Part shown: one piece after another, positions 48,030 to 57,791 of the stretch
Layout of the letters: each line of letters begins with the position of its first letter
How positions within the stretch are numbered: position 1 is the first letter of the stretch
NCBI RefSeq assembly: GCF_902506425.1
Contig: NZ_LR732469.1
Location: 649,084-713,083 of the forward strand
From: Novosphingobium sp. 9U
Lineage (GTDB): Bacteria; Pseudomonadota; Alphaproteobacteria; Sphingomonadales; Sphingomonadaceae
Length of the DNA: 64,000 bases
Direction: 5' to 3'
Translations under genes and position numbers: made by a program
Notes under the pieces: generated by a model
Told to the model about the DNA's origin: nothing
Seen by the model: only the letters and a program-made list of their open reading frames with translations
The model's database searches: none

Positions 48030-49729
48030 TACTTCTCCGCCGCCGGGGACGCTGCCTGCGACTGTTGTTGCAGCGCAAGCACCGGCGACAGCTCGCCGCG
48101 CCGACGTATCGCCGCTCTGATCGAGAGGCTCCACAGAAAGGTCAAGGTCGCCAGGACGCCGATCAGCAGGAAGACGTCATTGTACGCAAGAATGTTCGCC
48201 TCGCGCGCAACGGTTCGGGCGAGCAGCGCGACGCCTTCGGCGTTGCTCAAGGTCGGGTCGCCGATGACACCCGTCACACTCGCGCCCGTCCCACGGACCC
48301 GCGCCGCGACTTGCGGATCGGTCAGAACGATGGACTGCACCAGCTCGTGCGAGTGGAATTTCTCGCGCAGGATCTGAAATGTCCCGAGAAAGGCGCTGCC
48401 GACGAGACCGCCCAGGCTCTGGCTGAGGCCGAACAGGACCGAGAAGCTGATGAAGTGCTGCGGCCCTGCGAGCAGCGTGCGCGAAATGCCGATCACCATG
48501 GCATGAGCCAGAAAGAGGAACGAAGCGAAGCCGATCAAGGCCTGACTGAGATAGAAGCTGCTTGGTCGAGTGAGGTTGGTGGTATTCGCATCCATGAACG
48601 AGCCGAGCGCGATAAGCAGCACGGCCAGGATCAATGCGCGGCTGGGATCGGTCGCATCAAAACGCCAGATCGCAACTGCCAAGCCTGCCAGCGATGCGCC
48701 GACGATGACGAGGTTCAGAATGACCATCTGATCGTTCAGCATGCCCAGCGTCGTGAACAATCCTACGGAGCCGAACGCTTGCTCCGACAAGAGCACACGA
48801 ATCGCCACAGCCGTCATGATCAGGCGCATCATCTCGCGCGTGCCCAGCCACCGCGTGTTGATCAGCGGATTGGCGCGCTTGTGCTCCAGCGCGAGCGCGA
48901 CGACGATCAGGACGATCCCCGTCGCCAGGCTCCAACCCATCCAGGGCCGCTCGGTCCACCACTCGATACGCCCTTCGGTCAGCATGGCGATGAGCAGCCA
49001 AAGCCCGGGCGCAAGCAGCGCGAAGGTCACGAAGTCCTGCAGCTCGAATACCTTGACGCGCAGGCTGGGCGGCAACGGCAGCGACATGACTGCCGCGAGC
49101 GTGGCGAGCACCAGGCCAAGCTCGCACCAGTAAAGCATGTGCCAGTCCCCGCTCACCAGCAGCCCGGGCGAGATCGCGCGCGCCAGCGGCGATGCCAATT
49201 GCGGCACCGAGATCCCGATCATAATGCCCGACAGTCGCTTTGCCGCGGGCATTCCCTGGATGATGTAGAGCAGCGCCAGCGTAGAGAGCGCAGAGGCCGC
49301 AAAGCCGCTGGCCGCACGGACAGTCAGCGAAGACCAGAAACCGTGCACCAGCAGATGCAGCACCGTAGTGGCCGCGTAGATCGGCAGCATGATGCGGATG
49401 AACGGTTGCAGACCGAACTGCTGGCGATACTTCATCAACAGCAGGTTGGCCGTGGTGTTGGTCATCAGATAGGCGGCCGAGAGCATAGCGCTCTGGTCGG
49501 TATCAAGCCCCAGCGTGCCTTGCGCGAAGTTGAGGTTCACGCCCACCAGGGCATTGCCCAGCCCGCCCGTGACCCCGAGCAGAACGCCGATCAGCAGATA
49601 GGCGGCGCGGCGACCAACGGGGTGCTCCGGATTGTGGGGCGAGCCGGGCATCGTCGGCCGCTCATGCGGCTTGAACTGGTACTCGACCACACGCTCGGGC
49701 GAACCACGGCGGATCATCTCAACCGCCAT
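48029..49729 (-). CDS. DHA2/EmrB-type MFS transporter
   Basis: 566 residues with about 14 membrane helices, typical of the drug:H+ antiporter-2 group. MFS signs include ... AAYLLIGVLLGVTGGLGNALVG at the start, TDQSAMLSAAYLMTNTTANL and VSGDWHMLYWCELGLVLATLA. With the HlyD and OprM-like genes it makes a tripartite pump. The start at 49729 lies 11 bases inside the CoxIV gene. A start at an inner ATG (MPGSPHN, codon 27) is possible. The pump is thus directly linked to the respiratory operon upstream, which is unusual. Confidence 0.85.
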   Translation of the reverse strand: MAVEMIRRGSPERVVEYQFKPHERPTMPGSPHNPEHPVGRRAAYLLIGVLLGVTGGLGNALVGVNLNFAQGTLGLDTDQSAMLSAAYLMTNTTANLLLMKYRQQFGLQPFIRIMLPIYAATTVLHLLVHGFWSSLTVRAASGFAASALSTLALLYIIQGMPAAKRLSGIMIGISVPQLASPLARAISPGLLVSGDWHMLYWCELGLVLATLAAVMSLPLPPSLRVKVFELQDFVTFALLAPGLWLLIAMLTEGRIEWWTERPWMGWSLATGIVLIVVALALEHKRANPLINTRWLGTREMMRLIMTAVAIRVLLSEQAFGSVGLFTTLGMLNDQMVILNLVIVGASLAGLAVAIWRFDATDPSRALILAVLLIALGSFMDANTTNLTRPSSFYLSQALIGFASFLFLAHAMVIGISRTLLAGPQHFISFSVLFGLSQSLGGLVGSAFLGTFQILREKFHSHELVQSIVLTDPQVAARVRGTGASVTGVIGDPTLSNAEGVALLARTVAREANILAYNDVFLLIGVLATLTFLWSLSIRAAIRRRGELSPVLALQQQSQAASPAAEK

Positions 49730-49994
49730 GCGCGCGGGAGACGAAGTCCGCGAAGGTCAGGGTGAACAGGATGGTGAGCCAGATGAAGCCGGCCATGGCG
49801 GCAAGGCGCGGCAGCCCGCCTTCTCGCCGCATGTCCATGAAGAACCACAGCACCAGCGCGGCCTTGGCCACGGCGATGCCGTAGCTCACCGCCGGGGACC
49901 AAGGCCCGAGCGGCAGGAAGGTCGCGGCGATGGTGGTGGCGAGCAGCGCCAGCAGGATCAGCCAGACAGAGACGAGGCGAAGGGTTGCGGTCAT
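49719..49994 (-). CDS. Cytochrome c oxidase subunit IV
   Basis: 91 residues with three predicted helices (LVSVWLILLALLATTIAATF, SYGIAVAKAALVLWFFMDMR and FIWLTILFTLTFADFV). Small CoxIV/CtaF-type subunit of prokaryotic aa3/caa3 oxidases. It overlaps subunit III (ATGA) and the MFS gene. It may stabilise the oxidase. Confidence 0.82.
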   Translation of the reverse strand: MTATLRLVSVWLILLALLATTIAATFLPLGPWSPAVSYGIAVAKAALVLWFFMDMRREGGLPRLAAMAGFIWLTILFTLTFADFVSRAHGG

Positions 49995-50620
49995 CGGGCG
50001 AGGTACAGCGTCGGGTAGAGGAAGATCCAGACCACGTCCACGAAGTGCCAGTAAAGCGCGGCGTTACCCAGGCTCGTCGCCTCGCGATCCGCGCGTGCCC
50101 AGCCACGCGGCCAGATCATGGCGGCCAGCAAGGCGAGGCCGACCAGGACATGGATCGCGTGCAGACCGGTTCCGATGAAGTAGAGCGTCATGAACAGCGT
50201 CTGCTCGGGACTGGAGAGCTTGGCCGGGTGGAAGCGAGGAACCAGGCCGTCCTGCCATTCCTGGCCGTACTCCACCGCCTTGATCGCCAGGAAGGCGAGG
50301 CCGAGCCCGATTGCGCCGCCCAGCAGCCAGCCGGACTTGCGCGGGGCGCCGGCGCGGGTCGCTTCCACCGCCAGCGCGACGAGCAGGCTGGAGGTCAGCA
50401 GAACGACAGTGTTCGCTGCGCCAAGCCACAAGTGCATCTCGCGGGAGGCTTCGATGTACTGCTGCTTGTGCAGCACCCGCACCGACAGCGCGCCGGCGAA
50501 GACGCCGCCGAACACCATCAGCTCGCTGGCGAGGAACAGTAGCATGCCCAGGCGATCGGCCTCACGCTGGCGGTCGAGCCGGGTGAACGGATCGTGGAGC
50601 GCCTGGCCCGCCTCAGTCAT
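49991..50620 (-). CDS. Cytochrome c oxidase subunit III
   Basis: 209 residues, five helices as in short caa3-type subunit [25 protein letters not shown] is the typical start, with [17 protein letters not shown] and [18 protein letters not shown] at the end. Overlaps subunit I by eight bases. Part of the heme-copper oxidase set 49719-53296. Confidence 0.9.
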   Translation of the reverse strand: MTEAGQALHDPFTRLDRQREADRLGMLLFLASELMVFGGVFAGALSVRVLHKQQYIEASREMHLWLGAANTVVLLTSSLLVALAVEATRAGAPRKSGWLLGGAIGLGLAFLAIKAVEYGQEWQDGLVPRFHPAKLSSPEQTLFMTLYFIGTGLHAIHVLVGLALLAAMIWPRGWARADREATSLGNAALYWHFVDVVWIFLYPTLYLAR

Positions 50621-52298
50621 GGATCGCCTCGGCGCTGGTCTCGCCCTTGCCCGGAACGTTCTGGGGCTCGTCGGGCTCCATCGGGTAGCAGTAGGGCTCG
50701 GTGTCGACGAGCGGGATCTCCTCGAAGTTGTGCTTCGGCGGGGGCGATGGCACCGACCATTCCAGCCCGGTCGCGCCCCAGGGGTTCGGCCCCGCCGGCC
50801 TGCCGTAGCGCAGCGAGTAGAGGAGGTACGTCAGCGGCAGCAGGTATCCCATGCCCAGAACCACCGCGCCCAGGCTCGACATCACGTGCAGCACCTGGAA
50901 CTGCGGATCGTAGACGTGGTAGCGCCGCGGCATGCCTTCGTAGCCCAGCAGGAACTGTGGGAAGAAGGTCATGACGAAGCCTGCGAAGACCAGCACCGCC
51001 GCCACGCGCGACCAGACGTCCGAGTGCAGCCGTCCGGTCATCTTGGGCCACCAGAAATGCAACGCTCCGAAGAAGGCGCTGACCGTGCCGCCGACCATGA
51101 TTGTGTGGAAATGCGCGACCACGAAGTAGGTGTCGGTCACGTGCACGTCGATCGCCAGCATCGCCAGCATCAGGCCGGTCAAACCGCCGACCACAAAAAG
51201 CCCGACGAAAGCGAGCGCGAACAGGAACGGCCCGTCAAGCAGGATCTCGCCTTTGTAGAGCGTCGCTGTCCAGTTGTAGACCTTGATCGCGCTCGGCACT
51301 GCGACGACGATTGAGAGGAACGAGAAGATCACGCTGGCGTAGGGGCTCTGGCCCGAGACGAACATGTGGTGGCCCCAGACCAGGAAGCCGATCACCGCGA
51401 TCGCGATCGACGAGCCGGCGATGAACCAGTAGCCGAACACCCGCTTGTGAGCGGCCGCCGTGATCAGCTCGGAGACGACGCCCATCCCCGGCAGCACCAT
51501 GATGTAGACCGCCGGGTGGCTGTAGAACCAGAACAAGTGCTGGAACAGCAGCGGATCCCCGCCGATGCGCGGGTCGAAGATCCCGACGCCGACGATCCGC
51601 TCGATCGCCACCAGGATCAGCGTGATCGAGAGCACCGGCGTCGCCAGCACCAGGATCACCGAAGTCGCGTAATGCGACCATACGAACAGCGGCAACCGCC
51701 CCCAGGTCATGCCCGGCGCACGGCACTTGTGGATGGTGACGATGAAGTTGAGCCCGGTCAGGATCGACGAGATGCCCGACACGAACACTGCCGTCAGCGC
51801 GCCCATGACGTAGGCGTTGGAATAGGTGGACGAATACGGTGTGTAGAACGTCCAGCCGGTGTCGACCCCGCCCAGCACCACTACTGCGATCGTCACCAGC
51901 CCGCCGAGCATGAATATGTACCATGAGAGCAGGTTCAGCCGCGGAAAGGCCAGGTCGCGGGCCCCTATCATCAGCGGAATCAGGAAGTTGGCGAAGACGT
52001 TGGGGATCGACGGGATCAGGAAGAACCAGACCATGACGATGCCGTGCAGCGAAAAGGCACGATTGTAGCCGTCGTTGCTCAGCAGGTCGGCCTCGGGCGT
52101 CAGCAGATCGGCGCGGATCAGCGCCGCGGCGCTACCGCCGATGGCGAAGAAGAACGTGATCGAGACGAGGTAGAGCAGCGCGATGCGCTTGTGATCGGTG
52201 GTCAGCAGCCATGATCGCAGGCTGTTGCCGGCGTTGAGATAACTGACGGCCTCCTCGGCAGTGTTGGGGATCGCGTCCTGCGAGGTGCGGTTAGTCAT
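50613..52298 (-). CDS. ctaD: Heme-copper oxidase subunit I, A2-type (caa3)
   Basis: 561 residues with 12 helices and all heme a/a3 and CuB His ligands in place, for example [19 protein letters not shown] with the heme a His and [10 protein letters not shown] next to the CuB Tyr/His region, then [10 protein letters not shown] with the heme a3/CuA side. At the D-channel end the classical Glu (HPEVYI) is replaced: the sequence reads [10 protein letters not shown] (Tyr259, Ser260). This YS motif defines A2-type oxidases such as the Rhodothermus marinus caa3, in which Tyr and Ser serve the proton path. It pairs with subunit II carrying heme c. Confidence 0.94.
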   Translation of the reverse strand: MTNRTSQDAIPNTAEEAVSYLNAGNSLRSWLLTTDHKRIALLYLVSITFFFAIGGSAAALIRADLLTPEADLLSNDGYNRAFSLHGIVMVWFFLIPSIPNVFANFLIPLMIGARDLAFPRLNLLSWYIFMLGGLVTIAVVVLGGVDTGWTFYTPYSSTYSNAYVMGALTAVFVSGISSILTGLNFIVTIHKCRAPGMTWGRLPLFVWSHYATSVILVLATPVLSITLILVAIERIVGVGIFDPRIGGDPLLFQHLFWFYSHPAVYIMVLPGMGVVSELITAAAHKRVFGYWFIAGSSIAIAVIGFLVWGHHMFVSGQSPYASVIFSFLSIVVAVPSAIKVYNWTATLYKGEILLDGPFLFALAFVGLFVVGGLTGLMLAMLAIDVHVTDTYFVVAHFHTIMVGGTVSAFFGALHFWWPKMTGRLHSDVWSRVAAVLVFAGFVMTFFPQFLLGYEGMPRRYHVYDPQFQVLHVMSSLGAVVLGMGYLLPLTYLLYSLRYGRPAGPNPWGATGLEWSVPSPPPKHNFEEIPLVDTEPYCYPMEPDEPQNVPGKGETSAEAIHD

Positions 52299-53296
52299 CG
52301 GCGAGCGCTCCCGGACGGTGTGGATGCCGGCTCCGCTGTGACCGGCACGCCAGGATACTGCCCCACCGGTCTTTCCGGATCGGCCTTGGTCGACTTGATG
52401 TACGCCACCAGTTGCAGCACCTCCTCCTCACCAATGAGGTTGCCATAGGGCGGCATGATCGGCTGGTAGCCTGCCGCGATGTCCTTGTTGGGCAGCATGA
52501 TCGAATCATGGATGTACTGGTCGTCCGCCCGGATCACGCGCCGGTCGCTGAGCGCGACTACCGAGCCGTAGAGCCCCTCCAGCCGCGGCGCGTGGACCGG
52601 CGAGGCGGGGCCATGGCAGCCGCTGCAGCCCAGCTTGACGAACAGCCGCTCGCCCCGCTGCGCCAGGCCGGCGTCGGTGTCCGAGTGCGCCAGCCAGCGG
52701 GCGTAGTCCTCCGGGCGCTGCACGATCAGGCGGCCGATCATCTCGCTGTGATCGGTCCCGCAGTATTCGGCGCAGCGGATCGGGTAGACGCCGGGCTTGT
52801 CGGCAGTGAACCACAGCTGCGAGTAGCGCTGCGGCAGCACGTCCTGCTTGATGCGCAGCGCCGGCACATAGAGGCTATGGATCACGTCCTGCGAGGTCAT
52901 CGTCAGGCGCACGGGACGATCAGAGGGCACGTGCAAGTCATTGATCTCGCGCGCGCCTTCGGTGTGCTGAAACTTCCACATCCACTGCTTGGCGATGACG
53001 TTGATGGTCATCGCCGTGTCGGGCGGGTTGCGCTCGGTCAGGTACATCTTCGTCGACCAGAAGAAGAACCCCAGGATCAACAGGAACGGGATTACCGACC
53101 AGCTCGTCTCAATCCAGATGCTGCGATCCTCGGACGGGCTGCGGTCGGCGCGACGGCCCTTGCGATAGCGCAGCATGAACCAGGCCATCAGCACGAACAC
53201 CGGCGCGGAGAGCAGCAAGACCAGCGCGCCGAAGCTGCCGATCAGCAAGTCGACCTCGCGCGCGTAGGCAGAGGCGGCCGTGGGCCAGAGAATCAT
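52295..53296 (-). CDS. ctaC: Cytochrome c oxidase subunit II with fused cytochrome c
   Basis: 333 residues from ATG 53296, overlapping SCO (ATGA). Two N-terminal helices (about 17-42 and 66-84), then the CuA cupredoxin domain with His140, Cys175, Glu177, Cys179, His183 and Met186 ([12 protein letters not shown]). A C-terminal cytochrome c domain has CSGCH (224-228) and a later Met ligand candidate in IMPPYGN. The fused heme c makes this a caa3-type enzyme. Electrons probably come from the Act complex upstream, either through its own heme c or directly. Confidence 0.93.
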   Translation of the reverse strand: MILWPTAASAYAREVDLLIGSFGALVLLLSAPVFVLMAWFMLRYRKGRRADRSPSEDRSIWIETSWSVIPFLLILGFFFWSTKMYLTERNPPDTAMTINVIAKQWMWKFQHTEGAREINDLHVPSDRPVRLTMTSQDVIHSLYVPALRIKQDVLPQRYSQLWFTADKPGVYPIRCAEYCGTDHSEMIGRLIVQRPEDYARWLAHSDTDAGLAQRGERLFVKLGCSGCHGPASPVHAPRLEGLYGSVVALSDRRVIRADDQYIHDSIMLPNKDIAAGYQPIMPPYGNLIGEEEVLQLVAYIKSTKADPERPVGQYPGVPVTAEPASTPSGSARR

Positions 53297-54045
53297 GCCC
53301 AGCGCTGCCGTAGCATGACGATCAGGCCGCCGAGCAGCAGCACCGTCACAAGGCCGGCCGCCTGCACCACCCGCTCGATGGTGAGCGTGTGCGCGCCCGT
53401 CTGCGGATCGTAGTGGTAGCACAAGAGGATCAGCTGCTGGAGAAGGCCGCCGGTGCGCCCCGCCTGCGCGTCGGCGATCGCGGCGGTGAGATCGCCCGGA
53501 TCGGGGTTCAGGCCATAGATCCACCGCACCAGCCGCCCATCCGGCGTCAGAACGGCGCTGGCCGCAGCGTGCGCGTACTGGCCGATGCGCGGATCGTAGG
53601 CGTAATGATAGCCGAGCGCATCGGTCACCTGCCGGATCGACGCTTGCGATCCGACCGTCGCTGCTGGCGTCAGATCACTTCGCTGCGCCCGCAGTCGGGC
53701 GAGATCGGCGGCGGCATCGCTCGGCAGCTCCTTGGGATCGATACCGAACGCAACCACGGTGAAGTCGCGCCGTGCGGCGAAACGGTGCTGCGCGGCGATC
53801 GCATTAGCCACACCGGCCAGAGTGACGCCGCACAAGTTCGGGCAGTCGTGCAGCACCGGCACCACCACCAGCACCTTGCCGCCGGCGATACGGCGCAAGC
53901 TGGTCGAGTGGCCCTCGGCGTCTTGGAAGGCACCGTCGAGTGGGATCGCGGCGCCCGGCTTCTCGTCGATCCGCGCGGCGCCGAAGGGGTCAAACGGCGC
54001 CGCGGCGGTGAGAGCCAGCAGGAGCGGAGTGAGCCGGCTGATCAC
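53293..54045 (-). CDS. SCO family copper assembly protein
   Basis: 250 residues with a short N-terminal signal (ISRLTPLLLALTAAAPF), a thioredoxin-like fold, the Cu-binding CPNLC (Cys68, Cys72) and His159 in QYAHAAASA. A C-terminal helix (AAGLVTVLLLGGLIVML) is unusual and may be a second membrane anchor. It delivers copper to CuA of subunit II, which is directly downstream. Overlaps both neighbours. Confidence 0.9.
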   Translation of the reverse strand: MISRLTPLLLALTAAAPFDPFGAARIDEKPGAAIPLDGAFQDAEGHSTSLRRIAGGKVLVVVPVLHDCPNLCGVTLAGVANAIAAQHRFAARRDFTVVAFGIDPKELPSDAAADLARLRAQRSDLTPAATVGSQASIRQVTDALGYHYAYDPRIGQYAHAAASAVLTPDGRLVRWIYGLNPDPGDLTAAIADAQAGRTGGLLQQLILLCYHYDPQTGAHTLTIERVVQAAGLVTVLLLGGLIVMLRQRWA

Positions 54046-54440
54046 GGCTTTGGCTCCGCATCATGCCAGCCCTTGACCGCGGTCTCTTGCATGGCTTGCT
54101 CGACGGACTTGGGCGCACGGCGCAGGTTCGCGACTTGCGCTGCATCGAGGTGCTCGCGGTCGATCCTCGGCGCGCTTTCCAGCGGCGGTGCCGGCGAGCG
54201 GAACTGGCGGGCCGCTACCAGTGCCGAGGTCTTGGGCCACGAGGGTTGTAGCCAGCGCACCAGCGCCCCCATGCCAAGCGCAACGACGCCGACGAACGTC
54301 AGCAAGGCGACGAAGCCCCATGCGATCGGCTTGACCGGCCAGTCGCGAGGCTCGAACCCGAGCTTGCGCGCATGCGCGCCGACATGGTCGGGATTGCGCG
54401 TGCGCTGCGGCCGGGTGTGTGGGTGGAGGTCGCGGATCAT
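54042..54440 (-). CDS. Small membrane protein of the Act/caa3 operon
   Basis: 132 residues from ATG 54440, overlapping ActF and SCO (ATGA at each side). One transmembrane helix (IAWGFVALLTFVGVVALGMGALVRWL, about 42-67) with a basic, Arg/His-rich N-terminal tail and a soluble C-terminal part. I recognise no family. The longer open frame to 55253 is only a shadow of ActF. It may be an assembly factor or an extra subunit. Confidence 0.65.
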   Translation of the reverse strand: MIRDLHPHTRPQRTRNPDHVGAHARKLGFEPRDWPVKPIAWGFVALLTFVGVVALGMGALVRWLQPSWPKTSALVAARQFRSPAPPLESAPRIDREHLDAAQVANLRRAPKSVEQAMQETAVKGWHDAEPKP

Positions 54441-55447
54441 GCCTGCCTCACCCGAGCGAACCACACGCCGGTCAGGCATGTAAAGCCGAGCAGCGCCAGC
54501 ACATAGGCGAACACCGCGACCGCCCCCCGCTCCGGCAGGGCGAACCAGGCGAACTCGATGAGCTTGCCCGCAAGCGCGATGAGGCTGACGGTGATCAGCG
54601 GCACTCTGCGCTTGCGAACCTGGGGCAGCAGCAGCGCCAGGATCGGGCCTAAGCCACAGGCACCCAGCGCCACCGTCGCCGCGGTCCAGCCACCGTGCGA
54701 ACGCACGGCGTACCACTTCACGCCCTCGGGTAGGTTGCCCGACCACAGGATCAGGTAGGGCATGAATTGGAAGTAGGCCCAGAGCAGCAGCAGCGTCAGC
54801 AGCAAGCCGCCGAGCAGGCCAAGCTCCTGTGGCTCGGGCGCAGTCAGGAGGCGAACGATCAGCAGCACGGTGAACCCCGCCGCGATCTCGATCGAGAGCA
54901 TCTGCAGGCCGAACCCAGAGGAGTGAAACCGCGGATCGAGCGACATCAACCAGTCGACCGACGTCAGCGAGGTGCCCATGAGCAGCAGGATGAGCGCCGC
55001 CACGCTCGCCGCTTGCGAGGCTTGGCGGCCCACTTGGTAGCGGGCGATCAGCGCAAAGGCGATGAAGCGGATGGTCGTGCGCACGCCATATTGCACATAG
55101 CCGAGCCAGGCACCTTGGAAGGCGCTGAGCGGCGCCTCGCGCTCCCAATCGTAGATCGCCTCCAGCCCGAGCAGCACGGGCACGAAGCTTGCCGCCGCAA
55201 ACGGCCAGAGCCGCGCTGCCGCCTCGCACACTGGGCGCAGCATGGGCTCCCACTCGCCCCGGATCAGCCGCATCATCGCGAGCAGGAACAGTCCGGTGAG
55301 CGGCAGGCTCTGGAACGCGACCGCCGCTGCCAGCCAGCCGGTCAGCGCGCCGCGTGCAGAAAGGAATGCACAGGCCAGCGAGGCGACCAGCGCCAACACG
55401 CCTACCGCGCTCCGCTCCCGGTCGCGCCCGGAGAGCTCAATACGCAC
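54437..55447 (-). CDS. actF: Alternative complex III subunit ActF
   Basis: 336 residues with about ten helices. RFIAFALIARYQVGRQAS, LTSVDWLMSLDPRFHSSGFG and WAYFQFMPYLILWSGNLPEG are the recognised ActF/ActC-like quinone subunit signs. ActF is a membrane subunit of the quinol:cytochrome c oxidoreductase (alternative complex III). Overlaps ActE by 11 bases and the small membrane protein gene by four. Confidence 0.9.
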   Translation of the reverse strand: MRIELSGRDRERSAVGVLALVASLACAFLSARGALTGWLAAAVAFQSLPLTGLFLLAMMRLIRGEWEPMLRPVCEAAARLWPFAAASFVPVLLGLEAIYDWEREAPLSAFQGAWLGYVQYGVRTTIRFIAFALIARYQVGRQASQAASVAALILLLMGTSLTSVDWLMSLDPRFHSSGFGLQMLSIEIAAGFTVLLIVRLLTAPEPQELGLLGGLLLTLLLLWAYFQFMPYLILWSGNLPEGVKWYAVRSHGGWTAATVALGACGLGPILALLLPQVRKRRVPLITVSLIALAGKLIEFAWFALPERGAVAVFAYVLALLGFTCLTGVWFARVRQA

Positions 55448-55940
55448 GCGCCGGCTCCTGACGACGAGGCGGCAGCCCGGTCGCCTGCAGCGCGCGGATG
55501 TAGGCGACGATGGCCCAACGGTCGGGCGGGCTTACGCGGTCGGCGTAGGAATACATGATGCCATAACCGTTGGTCATGACCTGATAGAAGTGCGTGTCCG
55601 GCGCTGCCTTCAGCCGGTCGGAGTGGAAGTCCGGCGGATGCGGGAACCCGCGCGAGGGAACCACGCCATTGCCCGAGCCGTCCTGCGCATGGCACGGCAC
55701 GCAGTAGATGCCGTAACGCTCGCGCCCGCGCTCGATCAGCGCGAGGCTCATCGGCAGGCGGCGGGTCTCGGCGGCGCGCTGAGGCGCATCGCGCGACACC
55801 ACGCCGGCCGGCGGCGCCTGCATCGCCATACCGTCGGCAAACAGCGGCGCCTTCTCGTAGGAGTCATAGCGCGCCTGCTGCACCATGTTGTCGCCGCAGG
55901 CGGCCAGCAGCACCAAGGGGAGGAGAGCCAGGAGCCTCAT
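55437..55940 (-). CDS. actE: Monoheme cytochrome c, ActE
   Basis: 167 residues. Lipoprotein signal with lipobox LAAC15 at the N-terminus, then YDSYEKAPLFADGMAM, one heme site CVPCH (80-84), and a Met ligand candidate in NGYGIMYSYADRV. Start ATG 55940 overlaps ActD (ATGA). It is the mobile or anchored cytochrome c subunit of the Act complex, passing electrons towards caa3. Confidence 0.92.
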   Translation of the reverse strand: MRLLALLPLVLLAACGDNMVQQARYDSYEKAPLFADGMAMQAPPAGVVSRDAPQRAAETRRLPMSLALIERGRERYGIYCVPCHAQDGSGNGVVPSRGFPHPPDFHSDRLKAAPDTHFYQVMTNGYGIMYSYADRVSPPDRWAIVAYIRALQATGLPPRRQEPARAY

Positions 55941-56479
55941 CGCACCTCCCGCTCCCCGACCTCGGAGACGTTCACCGGCTGCAGCTGCCAGAGTGCCGCG
56001 CGCGCCTCGTAGGCGTCGAAGCTCTCGCCCGCGAGCAAGGCCAAGAAGAACCGATCGTCGGTGGCCAGGCTGAACCGCTCGGCATCGAATATGGGGTGGT
56101 GCAGCCTCGGCAGGCGGTTCTCGATCAGCATGGTGCCGATCCCGGCGAATACCGAGCAAAGCACCATCGTCTCGAAGGTGATCATCAGGAACGAGGGCAC
56201 CGCGATCAGCGGCCGGCCGCCGACATCGAGCGGGTAGTCGAGATTGGTGCCCACCTGCATCAGGAATCCGAGCGCTGCACCGACAATCGCGCCGATCAGG
56301 AACGCCAGCGGGATTCGGCTCTCGCGCCAGCCAAGTGCCTCGGCCAGGCCGTCGAGCGGGAACGGCGAGAACACCTCGATCTGCCAGCCAGCCTCGCGCA
56401 ACTGCCGGGCGCCAGCGAGCAGCGGCTCGGGATCGATGAACTCGGCCAGCACGGCATAGGGAGCGGTTTCCTCAGCCAT
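55937..56479 (-). CDS. actD: ActD, DUF3341 membrane subunit
   Basis: 180 residues. Two transmembrane helices (about 60-80 and 95-115: LAFLIGAIVGAALGFLMQ and VPSFLMITFETMVLCSVF). N-terminus begins AVLAEFIDPEPLLAGARQL, and the C-terminus is acidic. DUF3341 is the small Act subunit. Overlaps ActC by eight bases and ActE by four. Confidence 0.9.
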   Translation of the reverse strand: MAEETAPYAVLAEFIDPEPLLAGARQLREAGWQIEVFSPFPLDGLAEALGWRESRIPLAFLIGAIVGAALGFLMQVGTNLDYPLDVGGRPLIAVPSFLMITFETMVLCSVFAGIGTMLIENRLPRLHHPIFDAERFSLATDDRFFLALLAGESFDAYEARAALWQLQPVNVSEVGEREVR

Positions 56480-57791
56480 GTGCCGCCTCTTCCATCTTCT
56501 CCTTGATCTCGAATGCCGAGATCACCGGCAGGAAGCGCACGAACAGCAGCAGCTCGCAACAGAACAGGCCGATGAAGCCGATGAACAGTGCCCAGTCCCA
56601 GAACGTCGGGTGGTAGAGGTTGACCGAACTGTCGAGCCAATCGCGGTACAGCGTGGTGACGAGCAGCATGAACCGCTCCATCCACATGCCGACGACGACG
56701 CTCAGCGCGATCAGGAACGCCGGCAACGGCGACACCCGCCAACGCCGCCACCACAACAGCTGCAGCGGCACGAAGTTGAACAGCAGCGCGCCCCAGTAGC
56801 TCCAGGCATACGGGCCGCCGTAGCGGTCCTGCAGCGTCTCGAGCTCGTAGCCACCGGCATAGAGTGCGTCGAACACCTCCATGACGTAGCCGTACCCGGT
56901 CATCAGCCCGGTCGCGAGCGTCATGCGGCCGAGCAGGTCGAGGTGTTTCTGGGTGACCAGGTCCTCCAGTCTCAGCATGTGGCGCAGGACGATGGCGATC
57001 ATGGTCACCACCGCGAAGCCGGAGAACGCCGCGCCCAGCACGAAATAGGCGGGGAACACCGTCGAGTTCCAGCCCGGGATCGGCCCGGCGGCGAACAACA
57101 TCGAGATCTCGGAGTGGACCGAGACGACCAGCGGCACGGCGATTGCAGCGGTGATCGTGTACGCCTGCTTCCAGCGCAGCCAGTGCCGCCCCTGCCCGCG
57201 CCAGCCGAGCGCGAGCAAGCCGAAGAACACCTGCCAGCGCCGCTTCCTGGCCCGGTCGCGGGCGGATGCGAGGTCGGGCAGGATGCCGATGTACCAGAAC
57301 AGCAGCGAGACCAGGAAGTAGGTCAGCACCGCGAAGAAGTCCCAGGTCAGCGGGCTCTTGAACTGCGGCCACACGTTCATCGTGTTGGGGTACGGCGCCA
57401 TCCAGTAGAAGTACCACGGCCGCCCCAGGTGCAGGATCGGGTAGAGCCCTCCGCAACTCAGCGCGAACAGCGTCATCGCCTCAGCAAAGCGGTTGAGCGA
57501 ATTGCGCCACGACTGGTTGAGCAGCAGCAGCATCGCCGAGATCAGCGTGCCCGCGTGGCCGATGCCGATCCACCAAATGTAGTTGCAAATCGGAAAACCC
57601 CAGCCGACCGGGATATTGTTGCCCCAGATGCCCGGCCCCTTGATGAACAGCACGATCACCGAGAGCACCAGCAGCGCGAGTAGGCAGAACGAGACGCCGA
57701 ACAGCACCCACCACGTGCGCGGCGCCGGGAAGCGCATCGGGATCGAGACGACCTCTCCGGTGATCCGGCGATAGGCGGCGTTGTCGCTCAA
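56472..57791 (-). CDS. actC: ActC, NrfD-like quinone-binding subunit
   Basis: 439 residues, about ten helices. NrfD/PsrC family signs: NYIWWIGIGHAGTLISAML, FPAYFVLGAAFSGFAVV and RDWLDSSVNLYHPTFWDW. It is one of the two quinol-binding membrane subunits. It overlaps ActB (ATGA) and ActD. Function as part of quinol oxidation in the inner membrane. Confidence 0.93.
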   Translation of the reverse strand: MSDNAAYRRITGEVVSIPMRFPAPRTWWVLFGVSFCLLALLVLSVIVLFIKGPGIWGNNIPVGWGFPICNYIWWIGIGHAGTLISAMLLLLNQSWRNSLNRFAEAMTLFALSCGGLYPILHLGRPWYFYWMAPYPNTMNVWPQFKSPLTWDFFAVLTYFLVSLLFWYIGILPDLASARDRARKRRWQVFFGLLALGWRGQGRHWLRWKQAYTITAAIAVPLVVSVHSEISMLFAAGPIPGWNSTVFPAYFVLGAAFSGFAVVTMIAIVLRHMLRLEDLVTQKHLDLLGRMTLATGLMTGYGYVMEVFDALYAGGYELETLQDRYGGPYAWSYWGALLFNFVPLQLLWWRRWRVSPLPAFLIALSVVVGMWMERFMLLVTTLYRDWLDSSVNLYHPTFWDWALFIGFIGLFCCELLLFVRFLPVISAFEIKEKMEEAAHG

